DNA of 64,000 nucleotides from Orbaceae bacterium ESL0721. Lineage in GTDB: Bacteria > Pseudomonadota > Gammaproteobacteria > Enterobacterales > Orbaceae. The stretch spans positions 496,001 through 560,000 of the forward strand of contig JAQTHZ010000001.1 in NCBI GenBank assembly GCA_029433365.1. The letters run 5' to 3'. Position 1 is the stretch's first letter. The number at the start of each line of letters is the position of its first letter. Shown here in pieces: positions 38,887 through 48,973 of the stretch. Under the pieces are notes generated by a model that was given only the letters and a program-made list of their open reading frames with translations, did no database searches and had not been told where the DNA came from. A program made the position numbers and the translations under genes.

Positions 38887-40427
38887 TTATGGGGTAACAC
38901 AGGCGTAACGGTAAGTAGAAACAATATAGGGCATATGGAATACCCAACCAGAGTAGGAGTCAGCATAGTAACCTTCAGTTGCATTATAACCATCTGATGA
39001 CCAGTACCAGACATCATCAAAATCACTATCTTGGTAGATACTTTTGTGCCCCCAACGCCCATAGTTATCCATATTTCCCCACTCGGCAAATAGCCCCCCA
39101 CCAATTCGGCGCTGATAGTTGGCAGGTTGACCAGCTAGCCCGCCTGTCCACCCCTGATCGGGTGAGTTGCCATTGGTATATTCGATAAGTTTAGGGAAGC
39201 GGTAATTACCCCCATAACTATTACGGCAGAAATTTGCATCATAGACGCCAGCATCACCCGGTTTGGCAATAAACCATTTACTTATGGTAAAACGGTATAT
39301 GGCATTGGTTTTGGCAGCGTCAGAGTAGATTGTAAAAGTTGTTGGCACAGCAGTTGCTGCATAGGTGGGCGTTGCACCATTGCGTGGTCCAGTTAACATC
39401 ACTTTTGCGCTATTGTTACCGGCATCGGTAATGTTTAAATTAATACCGGAAGAGGCAGGGCTTTTACTATAGGTGAGATTACTGCCAACGCCATCACCCA
39501 ATAGGAGATTAAAAAATAGCCCGTGAGCTCCCATAGTTGGGAAGTTGGCAGTGGAATTGGTAAGTGATTGTAAAATATAACCTTTATCTGGATCCCACTG
39601 TGAGGCAGGTCCATCTAATTGATAAAATTCAAAATGGGAATTGTCCGGCGCGAGCGGATTTAGGTGGGTACTACTATAATCTAAATTCGGCTGCGCCCAG
39701 CATGTGATAGGCAGACCCGCTTTTGGTCGAAAATAGTAGGTCGCCTCTGCCTCTCCTAAATTACTGCTTTTAGGATCGCCATATTGGGTAGATAAGATTC
39801 CAGTTACTGATAAGGTCATTTTATAGGGTGAGTTACAGACTGATAAAATGGTGGATCGTTTAACATTTTGCCCCCACACATCGCTGATTGTCATGGTTAT
39901 ATTGCCGGTTGCGGTAACTCCACCCTCGCCCTCTCCATCGCCGTTATCATCACCCCAAAAATTATAGGGTTCATGGACAAGATCATTTAGATTGATCTGA
40001 CTTAATGTTTTGGGGATTGCGGTTGTTATATCTTCAAAACTCTGCCCTGTATCAGGGAGTTCGATCAGTTTATCCGGACTTGAGGGGTTATTGGATTTAC
40101 TGTATTTGCTGCCATCTGATAATGTGATATCTAGCAATCCTTCTGCACTCTCTATCTTGGTTTTACCACCATCAAAAGTAAAATAGGGGTGGCTGCCAAT
40201 GACAGTTTGCTTAGTCATTACAGATAATGCTGAATTACCAATCTGAGGTATGGTTAGCGTAAATAGGAGAATTGGCGTTACTGGAATAGAATAATTTTTG
40301 ATCGTTAATTTTTTAGTGATGCTTGATGCTTGATGCTTGATGCTTGATGCTTGATGCTTGATGCTTGATGCTTGATGCTTGATGCTTGATGCTTGATGCT
40401 TGATGCTTGATGCTTGATGCTTTTCAT
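38887..40427 (-). CDS. phase-variable DUF823-type adhesin, copy 3 (phase OFF)
   Basis: Third paralog. The ATG at 40425-40427 has the best RBS of the four (AAGGAG, 11 nt upstream). It reads MKSIKHQASS through 15 repeats, then SLKN and TAA: a peptide of about 40 residues. The adhesin body lies in another frame that is open from upstream of the array to 38887 and includes a signal peptide (KLTIKNYSIPVTPILLFTLTIPQIGNSA) before ALSVMTKQTVIGSHPYFTFDGGKTKI. One more unit (16) or two fewer (13) would restore a protein of about 515 residues. A start at the internal ATG at 40218 would lack the signal peptide. Domain features as in copy 2 (GDDNGDGEGE, GGLFAEWGNMDN, YACVTP). Confidence 0.82.
40318..40422 (-). 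repeat. heptanucleotide array, 15 x AAGCATC
   Basis: 15 perfect 7-bp units (105 bp), 2 nt after the ATG of adhesin copy 3. Encodes KHQASSI. At 15 units the gene is OFF; 13 or 16 would be ON. Confidence 0.96.
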
Positions 40428-40503
40428 TGTAATCAAATCTCCTTCAGCGAGCAATATTTAACTTTCACGATTCTACAGGAATAATTAACGAGTCTTCTAT
40501 TGC

Positions 40504-40524
40504 TTTTTTGTTAAGATTTGTAAA
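40504..40524 (-). promoter_or_regulatory. diverged TTTACA element upstream of adhesin copy 3
   Basis: Minus strand TTTACA-AATC-TTAACAAAAAA, 77 bp before the ATG: the most diverged of the four elements. Confidence 0.5.
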
Positions 40525-40581
40525 TATGAGAATTTATCTCAGATCTGTTTAATTTTTTCGATTTAAATCTTTTCAACTGAG

Positions 40582-40625
40582 GATCCTTGGTATTGATCTG
40601 TTTAAGATCTACTGTGCCAAGGATC
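40582..40625 (-). terminator. nested inverted repeat past adhesin copy 4
   Basis: GATCCTTGG / CCAAGGATC (9 bp) encloses a smaller GATCT/AGATC stem. It lies 61 bp past the stop of copy 4. No T-run, so a terminator role is uncertain. Confidence 0.4.
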
Positions 40626-40685
40626 TACTCAATGAAAATAGATAAAATCTTATAACTTGTACTATTAAAACTTGTTCTTTTAAAA

Positions 40686-42203
40686 CTATGGCGTTACACA
40701 AACCACATCTGCTTGTATATAGTATTCAGGCTCATCATAGATATAGCCATGGTCTGATCCAATATTGATACGATTACTACCAAATGGTTGATCTGTCCAA
40801 TAACGGCGCCATGCAAAATCACTACTTTTATAGTAACGGTTTTCATCAACTGACGCGGACATATTGCCCCACTCGGCAAATAACCCTCCACCAATACGTC
40901 GTTGATACCAATTTTGCTGATTTGCAAGTCCACCCGACCAATTATGTGCGGGATCATTGGCATTAGTGAGATCAGTAATATGCGGATAGCGATAGTTCGC
41001 CCCATAATGATCAAGGCAGTAGTTAGGTAGATATTCTGAACTTATAGGATTTGAGATAAACCATTTACTGATGGTAAAGCTATAAACGGTAGAGCCATTT
41101 GCATATAAGGTAAATGTTGTTGGTACGGCGGTTGCCGCTTTTGCTGGTGTATCGTTATGACGTGGACCGGTTAACATCACTCTTGCGACGTTATTACCTC
41201 CATCAGTAATCTGTAGATCAATCCCTGATGATGCTGGTGTTTTACTATAGGTGACATTGCGTCCTAACGCATCCCCGACAGTAAAGTTAAAAAATAGTCC
41301 ATGTGCCCCTGTAGTTGGGAAGTTGCTCGCTGGGTTATTATGTGGTAAAAATCCCCTATGTGGCAGCCACTCGGTTATTGGACCATCAAACCCTTCCCCC
41401 CAATCTTGCGGGTATCCATTAGGAATATGCCCCTTACTAAATGCTATATTAGGCTGTGCCCAGCATGGGAAGGGATCACTATGTTTAGGTTTAAAATAGT
41501 AGGTGACATCTTCGGCACCAAAACTGAGATTATTAGGATCGCCAAACTGAGTAGTTAACAGACCAGCGGAAGTTGTGAGGTTAACTTTATAAGGTGCACT
41601 GCAAGCGGATAGAACTTCTGACCGATCAACCACTTCACCCCGTACATTAGTAATTGTCATAGTTATAATTCCGGTCGCGGTAATACCACTATCACCTTGA
41701 CCATCCCCATCATCATCACCCCAGTTATTATATGGGGCATGCACTAGATCGTTTAAATTAATCTGACTTAATGTTTTAGGGATTGCAGTTGTTATATCCT
41801 CAAAACTTAGCCCTGTATCAGAGAGTTCGATCGGTTTTTCTGGCGTTGAGGGGTTGTCTGATTTACTGTAACTGGTGCCATCTGTCAAGGTGATACCCAA
41901 GAGCGCCTCTACACTATCTACCTTGGTCTTACCTCCATCAAAAGTAAAATAGGGGCGGCTGCCAATAATCGTGCTTTTAGTTGTTGCAGAGAGTGCCGCA
42001 TAACTGGTTAAAGGTGAGACTGTTGAAAATAGGAGAAATATTGTTAATTGCGGAAAAGAGAATAACTGAGCAAAAACCGTTAATTTTTTAAGCGGTGCTT
42101 GGTGCTTGGTGCTTGGTGCTTGGTGCTTGGTGCTTGGTGCTTGGTGCTTGGTGCTTGGTGCTTGGTGCTTGGTGCTTGGTGCTTGGTGCTTGGTGCTTGG
42201 CAT
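40686..42203 (-). CDS. phase-variable DUF823-type adhesin, copy 4 (phase ON)
   Basis: Predicted surface adhesin of 505 residues, in frame. The ATG at 42201-42203 has GAAAGG about 10 nt upstream. Residues 2-37 are the translated repeat (PSTKHQA units), then a signal peptide (LTVFAQLFSFPQLTIFLLFSTVSPLTSYA) and mature ALSATTKSTIIGSRPYFTFDGGKTKV. It shares GDDDGDGQGD, a middle beta-rich domain and the lectin-like end (YCLDHYGANYRYP, GGLFAEWGNMSA, YWTDQPF, DVVCVTP). The C-terminal domain is more diverged from copies 2 and 3 than they are from each other, consistent with a different ligand. It is the most upstream of the tandem trio. Confidence 0.85.
   Translation of the reverse strand: MPSTKHQAPSTKHQAPSTKHQAPSTKHQAPSTKHQAPLKKLTVFAQLFSFPQLTIFLLFSTVSPLTSYAALSATTKSTIIGSRPYFTFDGGKTKVDSVEALLGITLTDGTSYSKSDNPSTPEKPIELSDTGLSFEDITTAIPKTLSQINLNDLVHAPYNNWGDDDGDGQGDSGITATGIITMTITNVRGEVVDRSEVLSACSAPYKVNLTTSAGLLTTQFGDPNNLSFGAEDVTYYFKPKHSDPFPCWAQPNIAFSKGHIPNGYPQDWGEGFDGPITEWLPHRGFLPHNNPASNFPTTGAHGLFFNFTVGDALGRNVTYSKTPASSGIDLQITDGGNNVARVMLTGPRHNDTPAKAATAVPTTFTLYANGSTVYSFTISKWFISNPISSEYLPNYCLDHYGANYRYPHITDLTNANDPAHNWSGGLANQQNWYQRRIGGGLFAEWGNMSASVDENRYYKSSDFAWRRYWTDQPFGSNRINIGSDHGYIYDEPEYYIQADVVCVTP
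42094..42200 (-). repeat. heptanucleotide array, 15 x AAGCACC
   Basis: 15 perfect 7-bp units (42094-42198) plus 2 bases, directly after the ATG of adhesin copy 4. Encodes STKHQAP. In frame: ON. Confidence 0.96.
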
Positions 42204-42307
42204 TTTAATTTACCTTTCAGTTTTTGCAATTATATTTTTTAAAAATTTGTTACATCACTGTTTTGATTACAGATGTTTTACCATGTAAATCTCAATTTTT
42301 AATCAAT

Positions 42308-42328
42308 TTTATTGTAAAGAAATGTAAA
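42308..42328 (-). promoter_or_regulatory. shared TTTACA element upstream of adhesin copy 4
   Basis: Minus strand TTTACA-TTTC-TTTACAATAAA, 105 bp before the ATG. Identical in sequence and almost in position to that of copy 2. Confidence 0.65.
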
Positions 42329-42816
42329 TTTGTTACCAGCACCTAGACAATCACTTTTATTGGATAAGTAAAAAGGTTATATTTTAGCAGCAAATCGAAC
42401 CATTTTTATTAAAAAATAGCTATTTTTCTGCCAATTAACTATAAAGTTCTATCTCTACTTTTCCCCTTTTTTAGTTATTCAGTCGCATAATTTTAATTGT
42501 TAAGATCCATACTAAATTTACAATTGAAAGAGTCGTGATGAGTTAAATAACTCTATTTTTTGAGCTATTTAATAGTCAAAGCGAAAGGCAAGCAAAGTAG
42601 TTTGTAGTAACGAAAAAGGATTTATGAAACTGCTAACTAAAATTAGAGAGAATCCAACATAAGATTGATAACCCATTTTTGCTCTCATATTTATGTTTTA
42701 ATAATCTTTAAACACATAAATTTACTTTTAATAAAACTGAAACAGTTATCGCTAATAGGCGTTAACATTGTTAAAATAGTCGCCACTGCTTTTATTCATC
42801 TTTAAGGATTTATGCC
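42329..42816. other. intergenic region before purM
   Basis: About 490 bp of AT-rich sequence marking the right edge of the island. It holds the purM promoter. No gene, IS end or RNA recognised. Confidence 0.45.
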
Positions 42817-43869
42817 ATGTCAGACAAAAATTCTTCAAATCAACAACCCCTTAGTTACAAAGATGCCGGCGTTGATATCGATGCAGGTAACGAATTAGTA
42901 AATCGCATAAAATCAGCTGTCAATGCCACAAAACGCCCTGAAGTGATGGGTGGATTAGGTGGTTTTGGTGCTCTTTGCGCTATTCCTCAAAAATATAGAG
43001 AGCCTATTTTAGTTTCTGGTACTGATGGTGTCGGGACAAAATTACGTTTAGCGATCGATTTAGCTCGCCACGAAGCAATTGGTATCGATTTAGTCGCTAT
43101 GTGTGTGAATGATCTTATTGTCCAAGGTGCTGAACCGCTCTTCTTTTTAGACTATTATGCGACAGGTAAATTGAACGTTGATGTGGCGACATCAGTTGTA
43201 ACTGGTATTGCCGAAGGATGTAAAATGGCAGGTTGTGCACTAGTTGGTGGTGAGACTGCTGAAATGCCAGGGCTCTACCATGGCGGTGATTATGATCTGG
43301 CTGGCTTTTGTGTCGGCGTGGTTGAAAAATCCAAAATCATTGATGGCAGTAAAGTGAAAGATGGTGATGTTCTTATTGCGTTATCATCTAGCGGTGTTCA
43401 CTCAAACGGTTACTCTTTAGTCCGTAAAGTTATCGATGTAAGTGGTACCGACCCTACAACTGAACAGTTAGAAGATAGACCATTAGCTGACCATCTTTTA
43501 GCACCAACTCGTATCTATGTTAAACCGGTGCTTGACCTTATTGCAAAAGTTGATGTGCATGCCATTGCCCATATTACCGGTGGCGGATTCTGGGAAAATA
43601 TTCCACGGGTACTCCCTGAAAATACGCAAGCCGTTATTAATGAATCAAGTTGGAAGTGGCCAGCCGTATTTAACTGGTTACAGAAGTCTGGCAATATTAG
43701 TCGCCATGAGATGTACCGTACATTTAACTGTGGCGTTGGGCTGATTATTGCTCTACCTAAGGCATCTGCTGCGACAGCGATCGATCTCCTTAATAAGAGC
43801 GGTGAACAAGCTTGGGAGATAGGTGAGATCAGGCACTCAACCTCGTCTGAACGTGTGATAATTAAGTAA
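42817..43869 (+). CDS. purM: phosphoribosylformylglycinamidine cyclo-ligase (AIR synthetase)
   Basis: Fifth step of purine synthesis: makes aminoimidazole ribotide from FGAM with ATP. Length is 350 residues. [21 protein letters not shown] is the family start; [47 protein letters not shown] and [16 protein letters not shown] are conserved. In E. coli purN follows; here purN is absent and a hairpin follows instead. RBS AAGG is upstream of the ATG. Confidence 0.97.
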   Translation: MSDKNSSNQQPLSYKDAGVDIDAGNELVNRIKSAVNATKRPEVMGGLGGFGALCAIPQKYREPILVSGTDGVGTKLRLAIDLARHEAIGIDLVAMCVNDLIVQGAEPLFFLDYYATGKLNVDVATSVVTGIAEGCKMAGCALVGGETAEMPGLYHGGDYDLAGFCVGVVEKSKIIDGSKVKDGDVLIALSSSGVHSNGYSLVRKVIDVSGTDPTTEQLEDRPLADHLLAPTRIYVKPVLDLIAKVDVHAIAHITGGGFWENIPRVLPENTQAVINESSWKWPAVFNWLQKSGNISRHEMYRTFNCGVGLIIALPKASAATAIDLLNKSGEQAWEIGEIRHSTSSERVIIK

Positions 43870-43905
43870 ACTAATAGTTATACAGTTTGTCACTATTTCA
43901 GATCT

Positions 43906-43943
43906 ACTCTATCTATTAATGTCATTATATTAATGGATAGAGT
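43906..43943 (+). terminator. hairpin past purM
   Basis: ACTCTATCTATTAAT pairs with ATTAATGGATAGAGT (one mismatch), 37 bp after the purM stop. No T-run; probably an mRNA 3' hairpin or weak terminator. Confidence 0.55.
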
Positions 43944-44013
43944 TACTTAAATTAGCGCAATTTTTTGATTCTAATATAAACTTAACCTGTAAATTCTAAG
44001 ATCCTCTTAATAA

Positions 44014-44029
44014 AACCCTAAAACATTTT
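44014..44029 (+). repeat. copy of the AACCCTAAAACATTTT motif
   Basis: Exact 16-bp copy in the 439-bp gap between purM and nifJ. The rest of the gap is AT-rich with TTAATAG-type repeats and holds the nifJ promoter. Confidence 0.7.
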
Positions 44030-44308
44030 ATCATCTATAGTTATCATCTAGAAAAAACGGATTCAGAAATTGCAAAAAGCTATTATACTTTCTGTTATAA
44101 TCCACCTTAATATTAATCAGTGACTATCAATAAAAGATCATAAATCTAAAAATAGAAATCAATAGTTATTAAAGTTTATTAATAGTTAAAACAGATTAAT
44201 AGCAGCATATATTTGAAAAAGTATGTCAGATTAGAAGCAAGCTTAGAAGCAAACAATGTCATCACTTATAATAATATGTATCACTTTTTACAACAACAAG
44301 GTTCTTGA

Positions 44309-47300
44309 ATGATCATATCAGATGCTAATAGTGCGGTCTCTTCTGTCGCGTATCGCGCAAATGAAGTCATCGCTATTTATCCAATTACGCCTAGCTCAAC
44401 CATGGCAGAGCAAGCCAGTACTTGGGCACAATTTACTAAATCAAATGTTTTTGGTGATGTCCCCAATGTGATTGAGATGCAGTCTGAAGCTGGGGCAATT
44501 GCAACTGTGCATGGTGCTTTAATGACCGGCGCACTGTCGACCTCATTTACATCATCACAAGGTCTACTCTTGATGATTCCGTCACTCTATAAAATTGCTG
44601 GCGAATTAACCCCTTTTGTTCTCCATGTTGCAGCGCGTACAGTTGCAACTCATGCCCTCTCGATTTTTGGTGATCACTCTGATGTAATGGCTGTTCGGCA
44701 AACTGGTTTTGCTATGCTCTGCGCAACGTCGGTTCAACAGGCGCAAGACTTTGCTTTAATCTCGCAAATGGCAACTTTTACCAGCCAAGTCCCTTTTATT
44801 CACTTTTTTGATGGCTTTCGCACTTCACACGAAATTAATAAAATCAGTGAACTAAGTGATGATGAGATTCGTAACTTACTACCGCATGAGGCAATAGCTG
44901 CATTTCGTGAGCGCGCACTAACACCTGATAAACCAGTAACGCGCGGAACCTCTGCAAATCCTGATACCTTCTTTCAATGTCGCGAAGCGATTAATCCCTA
45001 TTATGATAATGCTTATGATCGTGTTGTTGAGGCGATGGATGCGTTCGCAAAAGAGACAGGTCGAACCTATAAACCTTTTGACTATTATGGTGATCCTGAT
45101 GCAGAACATATGATTATCGTCATGGGATCGGCATCTGATACCATTAAAGAGGTGGTAGACTATTTACGAATGCAAAATGAGAGAGTTGGCGTTTTAACTG
45201 TCCATCTCTATCGACCTTTTTCGGCAGCGCATCTATTAGCAGAAATTCCTGATTCAGTTAAAAAAATTGCTGTATTAGATAGAACCAAAGAGCCTGGTGC
45301 ACAGGCAGAGCCGCTCTATTTAGACGTTATGACCGCATTTGCTGAGAGTTTATCGCGTGGGCAGCGGCTGTCGATCCCATTAATTATTGGTGGGCGTTAT
45401 GGGATCTCCTCAAAAGAGTTTGATCCTCGTGCTGTATTGGCGATCTTTAATGAGTTAAAACTTGAAAAGCCACGTCCACGTTTTACTGTCGGTATCTATG
45501 ATGATATAACCGGTCTATCCTTACCACTGCCAGATGATACACTAGCACAGCGATCAGCACTTGAAGCGCTCTTTTTTGGTTTGGGAAGCGATGGAACCGT
45601 CTCGGCAACGAAGAATAATATTAAGATTATTGGTGATAATTCGCCATTTTATGTGCAGGGCTTTTTTGTTTACGACTCTAAAAAAGCGGGTGGACTTACC
45701 ACATCACATCTACGGGTTGATACTAATCCAATCAATGCACCTTATCTAGTCAGTAGTGCACATTTTATTGGTTGTCACCAAGATCAGTTTATCGATAAAT
45801 ACCAAATTGTTGAAAAATTGAAAGATGACGGCATCTTTCTCCTTAATACCCCTTATAGTAAAGATGAGATATGGCACCGTCTCCCTAAAGAGGTGCAGGC
45901 GCAATTAATTAAAAAAAATGCTCACTTCTATATTATCAACGCAGCGAAAATTGCGCGTGAGTGTAATTTAGGCTTCCGTATCAATACTGTTATGCAAGCA
46001 GCATTCTTTTACCTTGCTGAGATCTTCAAAAATAATTTTAGTTTGAACCAATTAAAAGAGGTCATTGCCAAAAGTTATAACAGCAAAGGGGAAGATGTGG
46101 TTGCCAGCAACTGGCAAGCCTTAGATATGGCGGTGGCATCTTTAGAGAAGATCCCACTAAAATGTATTGATCAAAGTAGCACTCTACGCCCACCTGTGGT
46201 GCCAGATAGCGCCCCTGATTTTGTTAAAACTGTTACCGCTGCAATGTTAGCTGGCGTTGGTGATAGTTTACCGGTATCGGCTTTTCCACCTGATGGCACT
46301 TGGCCAACTGGCACAACTAAATGGGAAAAACGTAATATCGCTGAGGAGATCCCAATCTGGCAGCCAGAACTATGTACTCAGTGTAACCACTGTGTTGTCG
46401 CCTGCCCACATGCGGCAATTCGCGCTAAAGTGGTAGAACCAGCATTACTCGAAGATGCACCACCAACTTTACACTCTTTAGAGGTGAAAGCGCGGGATAT
46501 GAAAGGTCAGCGCTATGTTCTTCAGGTAGCACCTGAGGACTGTACCGGATGTAATTTATGTGTTGAGGTCTGCCCTGCGCGTGATCGCAATAATTTTGAA
46601 ATCAAAGCTATCAATATGCATTCGCGTATTGCTAATCTTGAGACACAACGTGAAAATTATGACTTTTTCACCAAACTACCAGATCGTGATATCAATAGTA
46701 TTGAACGTATTGATATTCGAACTTCGCAGCTATTAACGCCTCTTTTTGAGTATTCAGGTGCCTGTGCCGGCTGTGGTGAAACCCCTTATATTAAACTACT
46801 TACTCAACTTTATGGTGACCATTTAGCTATTGCAAATGCCACTGGCTGTTCATCAATCTATGGTGGTAATCTGCCAACCTCACCTTATACAACCGATCGC
46901 GAAGGACGAGGTCCGGCATGGGCTAACTCACTCTTTGAAGATAACGCTGAATTTGCCTTAGGTTATCGTCTCTCTTATGATCATCATAAAAAACGGGCTC
47001 TACGTCTACTTGATGAGCTTGCTGATAAAATCTCACCAGAGATTGTGAATAATCTTAAATCAGCTGATAGTTCTACTGATAGTTCTATAGCTGAAAAACG
47101 GCAATCTGTCATAGCATTAAGAGAAACGTTAGCGCCACTATCAACGCCTAATGCAGTAGAGCTATCTGCTACGGCTGACTACTTAATTGATAAATCGGTC
47201 TGGGCAATTGGGGGCGATGGTTGGGCGTATGATATCGGCTTTGGTGGGTTGGATCATGTGATGAGCTTAACTGAAAACGTCAATATTTTAGTACTTGATA

Positions 47301-47863
47301 CCCAATGTTACTCAAATACTGGGGGGCAGCAATCAAAAGCAACACCAATGGGATCGGTATCAAAATTTGCTGAATTAGGTAAACATAAAGCACGTAAAGA
47401 TTTAGGCGTTAATGTGATGATGTATGGTCATGTCTATGTTGCCCAAATTGCATTAGGTTCACAACTCAATCAGACCCTAAAAGCGTTGCAAGAGGCAGAA
47501 GCTTATGATGGACCATCATTAGTCATCGCTTATAGCCCTTGTGAAGAGCATGGTTATGATTTAGCAAAATCACATGAACAGATGAAAGATTTAGTTAAAT
47601 CGGGCTTCTGGCCGCTATACCGTTATGATCCACGTCGAATAACCGAGGGGAAACCGGCATTAGTGCTTGATTCAAGAGCACCAAATAGTCAACTGCTTAC
47701 ACCTGCACTCTTAAATGAGCAGCGATTCCGTAGGTTAGAGACTTTAGAGCCGTTAGTTGCAGAAAAATTGCATTTACGATCTGAAGAGGTAGTGAATAGT
47801 AAATATCGATTCTTGCAGATGTTATCAACATTTACTGAAGTTGAGCCACCTGCCGATGCATAG
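44309..47863 (+). CDS. nifJ: pyruvate:ferredoxin (flavodoxin) oxidoreductase
   Basis: Single-chain enzyme of 1184 residues that oxidises pyruvate to acetyl-CoA and CO2, reducing ferredoxin or flavodoxin; oxygen-sensitive and typical of anaerobic metabolism. Domains in order: pyruvate-binding (YPITPSSTMAEQASTWA at the N-terminus), CoA-binding and gamma domains (to about 630), a ferredoxin-like domain with two 4Fe-4S motifs (CTQCNHCVVACP at about 689 and CTGCNLCVEVCP at about 744), then the TPP domain with the third cluster cysteines (CAGCGETPY at about 817) and GGDGWAYDIGFGGLDHV. Complete and monocistronic. Confidence 0.96.
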   Translation: MIISDANSAVSSVAYRANEVIAIYPITPSSTMAEQASTWAQFTKSNVFGDVPNVIEMQSEAGAIATVHGALMTGALSTSFTSSQGLLLMIPSLYKIAGELTPFVLHVAARTVATHALSIFGDHSDVMAVRQTGFAMLCATSVQQAQDFALISQMATFTSQVPFIHFFDGFRTSHEINKISELSDDEIRNLLPHEAIAAFRERALTPDKPVTRGTSANPDTFFQCREAINPYYDNAYDRVVEAMDAFAKETGRTYKPFDYYGDPDAEHMIIVMGSASDTIKEVVDYLRMQNERVGVLTVHLYRPFSAAHLLAEIPDSVKKIAVLDRTKEPGAQAEPLYLDVMTAFAESLSRGQRLSIPLIIGGRYGISSKEFDPRAVLAIFNELKLEKPRPRFTVGIYDDITGLSLPLPDDTLAQRSALEALFFGLGSDGTVSATKNNIKIIGDNSPFYVQGFFVYDSKKAGGLTTSHLRVDTNPINAPYLVSSAHFIGCHQDQFIDKYQIVEKLKDDGIFLLNTPYSKDEIWHRLPKEVQAQLIKKNAHFYIINAAKIARECNLGFRINTVMQAAFFYLAEIFKNNFSLNQLKEVIAKSYNSKGEDVVASNWQALDMAVASLEKIPLKCIDQSSTLRPPVVPDSAPDFVKTVTAAMLAGVGDSLPVSAFPPDGTWPTGTTKWEKRNIAEEIPIWQPELCTQCNHCVVACPHAAIRAKVVEPALLEDAPPTLHSLEVKARDMKGQRYVLQVAPEDCTGCNLCVEVCPARDRNNFEIKAINMHSRIANLETQRENYDFFTKLPDRDINSIERIDIRTSQLLTPLFEYSGACAGCGETPYIKLLTQLYGDHLAIANATGCSSIYGGNLPTSPYTTDREGRGPAWANSLFEDNAEFALGYRLSYDHHKKRALRLLDELADKISPEIVNNLKSADSSTDSSIAEKRQSVIALRETLAPLSTPNAVELSATADYLIDKSVWAIGGDGWAYDIGFGGLDHVMSLTENVNILVLDTQCYSNTGGQQSKATPMGSVSKFAELGKHKARKDLGVNVMMYGHVYVAQIALGSQLNQTLKALQEAEAYDGPSLVIAYSPCEEHGYDLAKSHEQMKDLVKSGFWPLYRYDPRRITEGKPALVLDSRAPNSQLLTPALLNEQRFRRLETLEPLVAEKLHLRSEEVVNSKYRFLQMLSTFTEVEPPADA

Positions 47864-47879
47864 TTAAGATAGGCATGAT

Positions 47880-47927
47880 AATAGATAGGGTATGAATCAA
47901 GATAAAATCTTTGCATCCCTATCTATT
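47880..47927 (+). terminator. hairpin past nifJ
   Basis: AATAGATAGGG pairs with CCCTATCTATT, loop about 26 nt, 17 bp after the nifJ stop. Little T-run follows. Possible terminator. Confidence 0.5.
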
Positions 47928-48006
47928 CACTTTTACCGCTTTTAAATTTAACTATTTTAATCATGAAAGGTTTGATAATAATAGTTAGGCAAAAATATTT
48001 AGCCAT

Positions 48007-48036
48007 TAAAAAATCCGCTAATGGTAAACCAGCGGA
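48007..48036 (-). terminator. terminator of the NlpC/P60 gene
   Basis: On the minus strand TCCGCT...AGCGGA with inner GG/CC pairs is followed by six T's, 18 bp past the gene's stop. Confidence 0.7.
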
Positions 48037-48053
48037 CTCTAAAAACAGAACTT

Positions 48054-48620
48054 TTAACTATCTATTCGCCGTGTCATCCAGTAATGTTTTTTCCAATAAC
48101 TCTCATTCAGATTTGAGTAGATCACACCTTTAGATGTTGATGCATGTAAAAATTTACCTTCTGCGTAATAAATACCTACATGTAAACCGTTTCGACCTCG
48201 TCCTGTTTTAAAAAAGACTAAATCACCAGCTTGAGGATTTGTCACTTTTTGACCTAATTTTGCCTGCTCAACTGTTGTTCTAGGAATATTTTTTGACATT
48301 TTTGTTAGAAAAAAATTTTTAACTAATCCCGAACAGTCACTCCCTTTTAATGTGTCACCACCATACCTATACGGTGTATGCTTCCATTTTTGATAATGGG
48401 AATCAATCTTGGCTAACATGATAAGATCACTTTTATTACTGCTTTCTGTATCACTGTTAAGCGTGCTAATGTTTAGTTCAGCTTGGTCTTGATTTGAACT
48501 ACAACCAAAAAGCATGAAAATAGACAAAAATAGAGAGACGATAATAAAACGTAAATTAACTATGGCATATCTAATGTTAGCATACGACCTGCTTAATAGT
48601 AGATTCTGCTTATTCATCAT
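48054..48620 (-). CDS. NlpC/P60-family peptidoglycan endopeptidase lipoprotein
   Basis: Lipoprotein of 188 residues with an NlpC/P60 cysteine peptidase domain. The lipobox is in FIIVSLFLSIFMLFGCSS (about residue 40), so the N-terminus is longer than usual; an internal start is possible but none of the in-frame ATG codons is clearly better. The catalytic Cys is in GSDCSGLV, the His in LHVGIYY, and a third polar residue in FLHAST. Relatives (MepS/Spr, NlpC) cut DD-crosslinks or the L-Ala-Glu region during cell-wall growth. It is monocistronic; a 14-bp inverted repeat lies in the upstream gap. Confidence 0.88.
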   Translation of the reverse strand: MMNKQNLLLSRSYANIRYAIVNLRFIIVSLFLSIFMLFGCSSNQDQAELNISTLNSDTESSNKSDLIMLAKIDSHYQKWKHTPYRYGGDTLKGSDCSGLVKNFFLTKMSKNIPRTTVEQAKLGQKVTNPQAGDLVFFKTGRGRNGLHVGIYYAEGKFLHASTSKGVIYSNLNESYWKKHYWMTRRIDS

Positions 48621-48800
48621 ATTTTTCCTTCACTTTTGTAAGCTAATCTATCTAAACCATTTGTAATATATATTATATGCGACAGCATAACGTTACTCTA
48701 CCTTATACAATCTTTAAGGTAAACTTTTAATTTATCTTATTTAATCAGTAAAATAGCCGAAAAACAGTTAAATGTTAACGATTGATTAATATAACTTAAT

Positions 48801-48838
48801 CATATTGATATATATTTTTGGCGTTATATATCAATATG
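48801..48838. repeat. 14-bp perfect inverted repeat
   Basis: CATATTGATATATA (48801-48814) and its exact complement (48825-48838) with a 10-nt loop, in the 353-bp gap between zapB and the NlpC/P60 gene. No T-run; could be a regulator site or cruciform-type hairpin. I see no gene in the gap. Confidence 0.6.
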
Positions 48839-48973
48839 TTGATCTATTATTCGCATTGAATTTCAGAAAGGAAGAAAATATAAATTGAGGTCGAGTCGAT
48901 ATAGCAAAACTATCAGACTCATATATAATAAGACGGATAGTTTTTATAAGTTATGATAAAAGTCTCTCAACTT

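Noticed and set aside
42106-42288. Plus-strand ORF with GAWCLVL repeats over the 15-unit array
   Set aside because: Antisense shadow of the array in adhesin copy 4, same reasoning.
45561-45749. Small plus-strand ORF inside nifJ
   Set aside because: Out-of-frame shadow of an intact, well-conserved gene.
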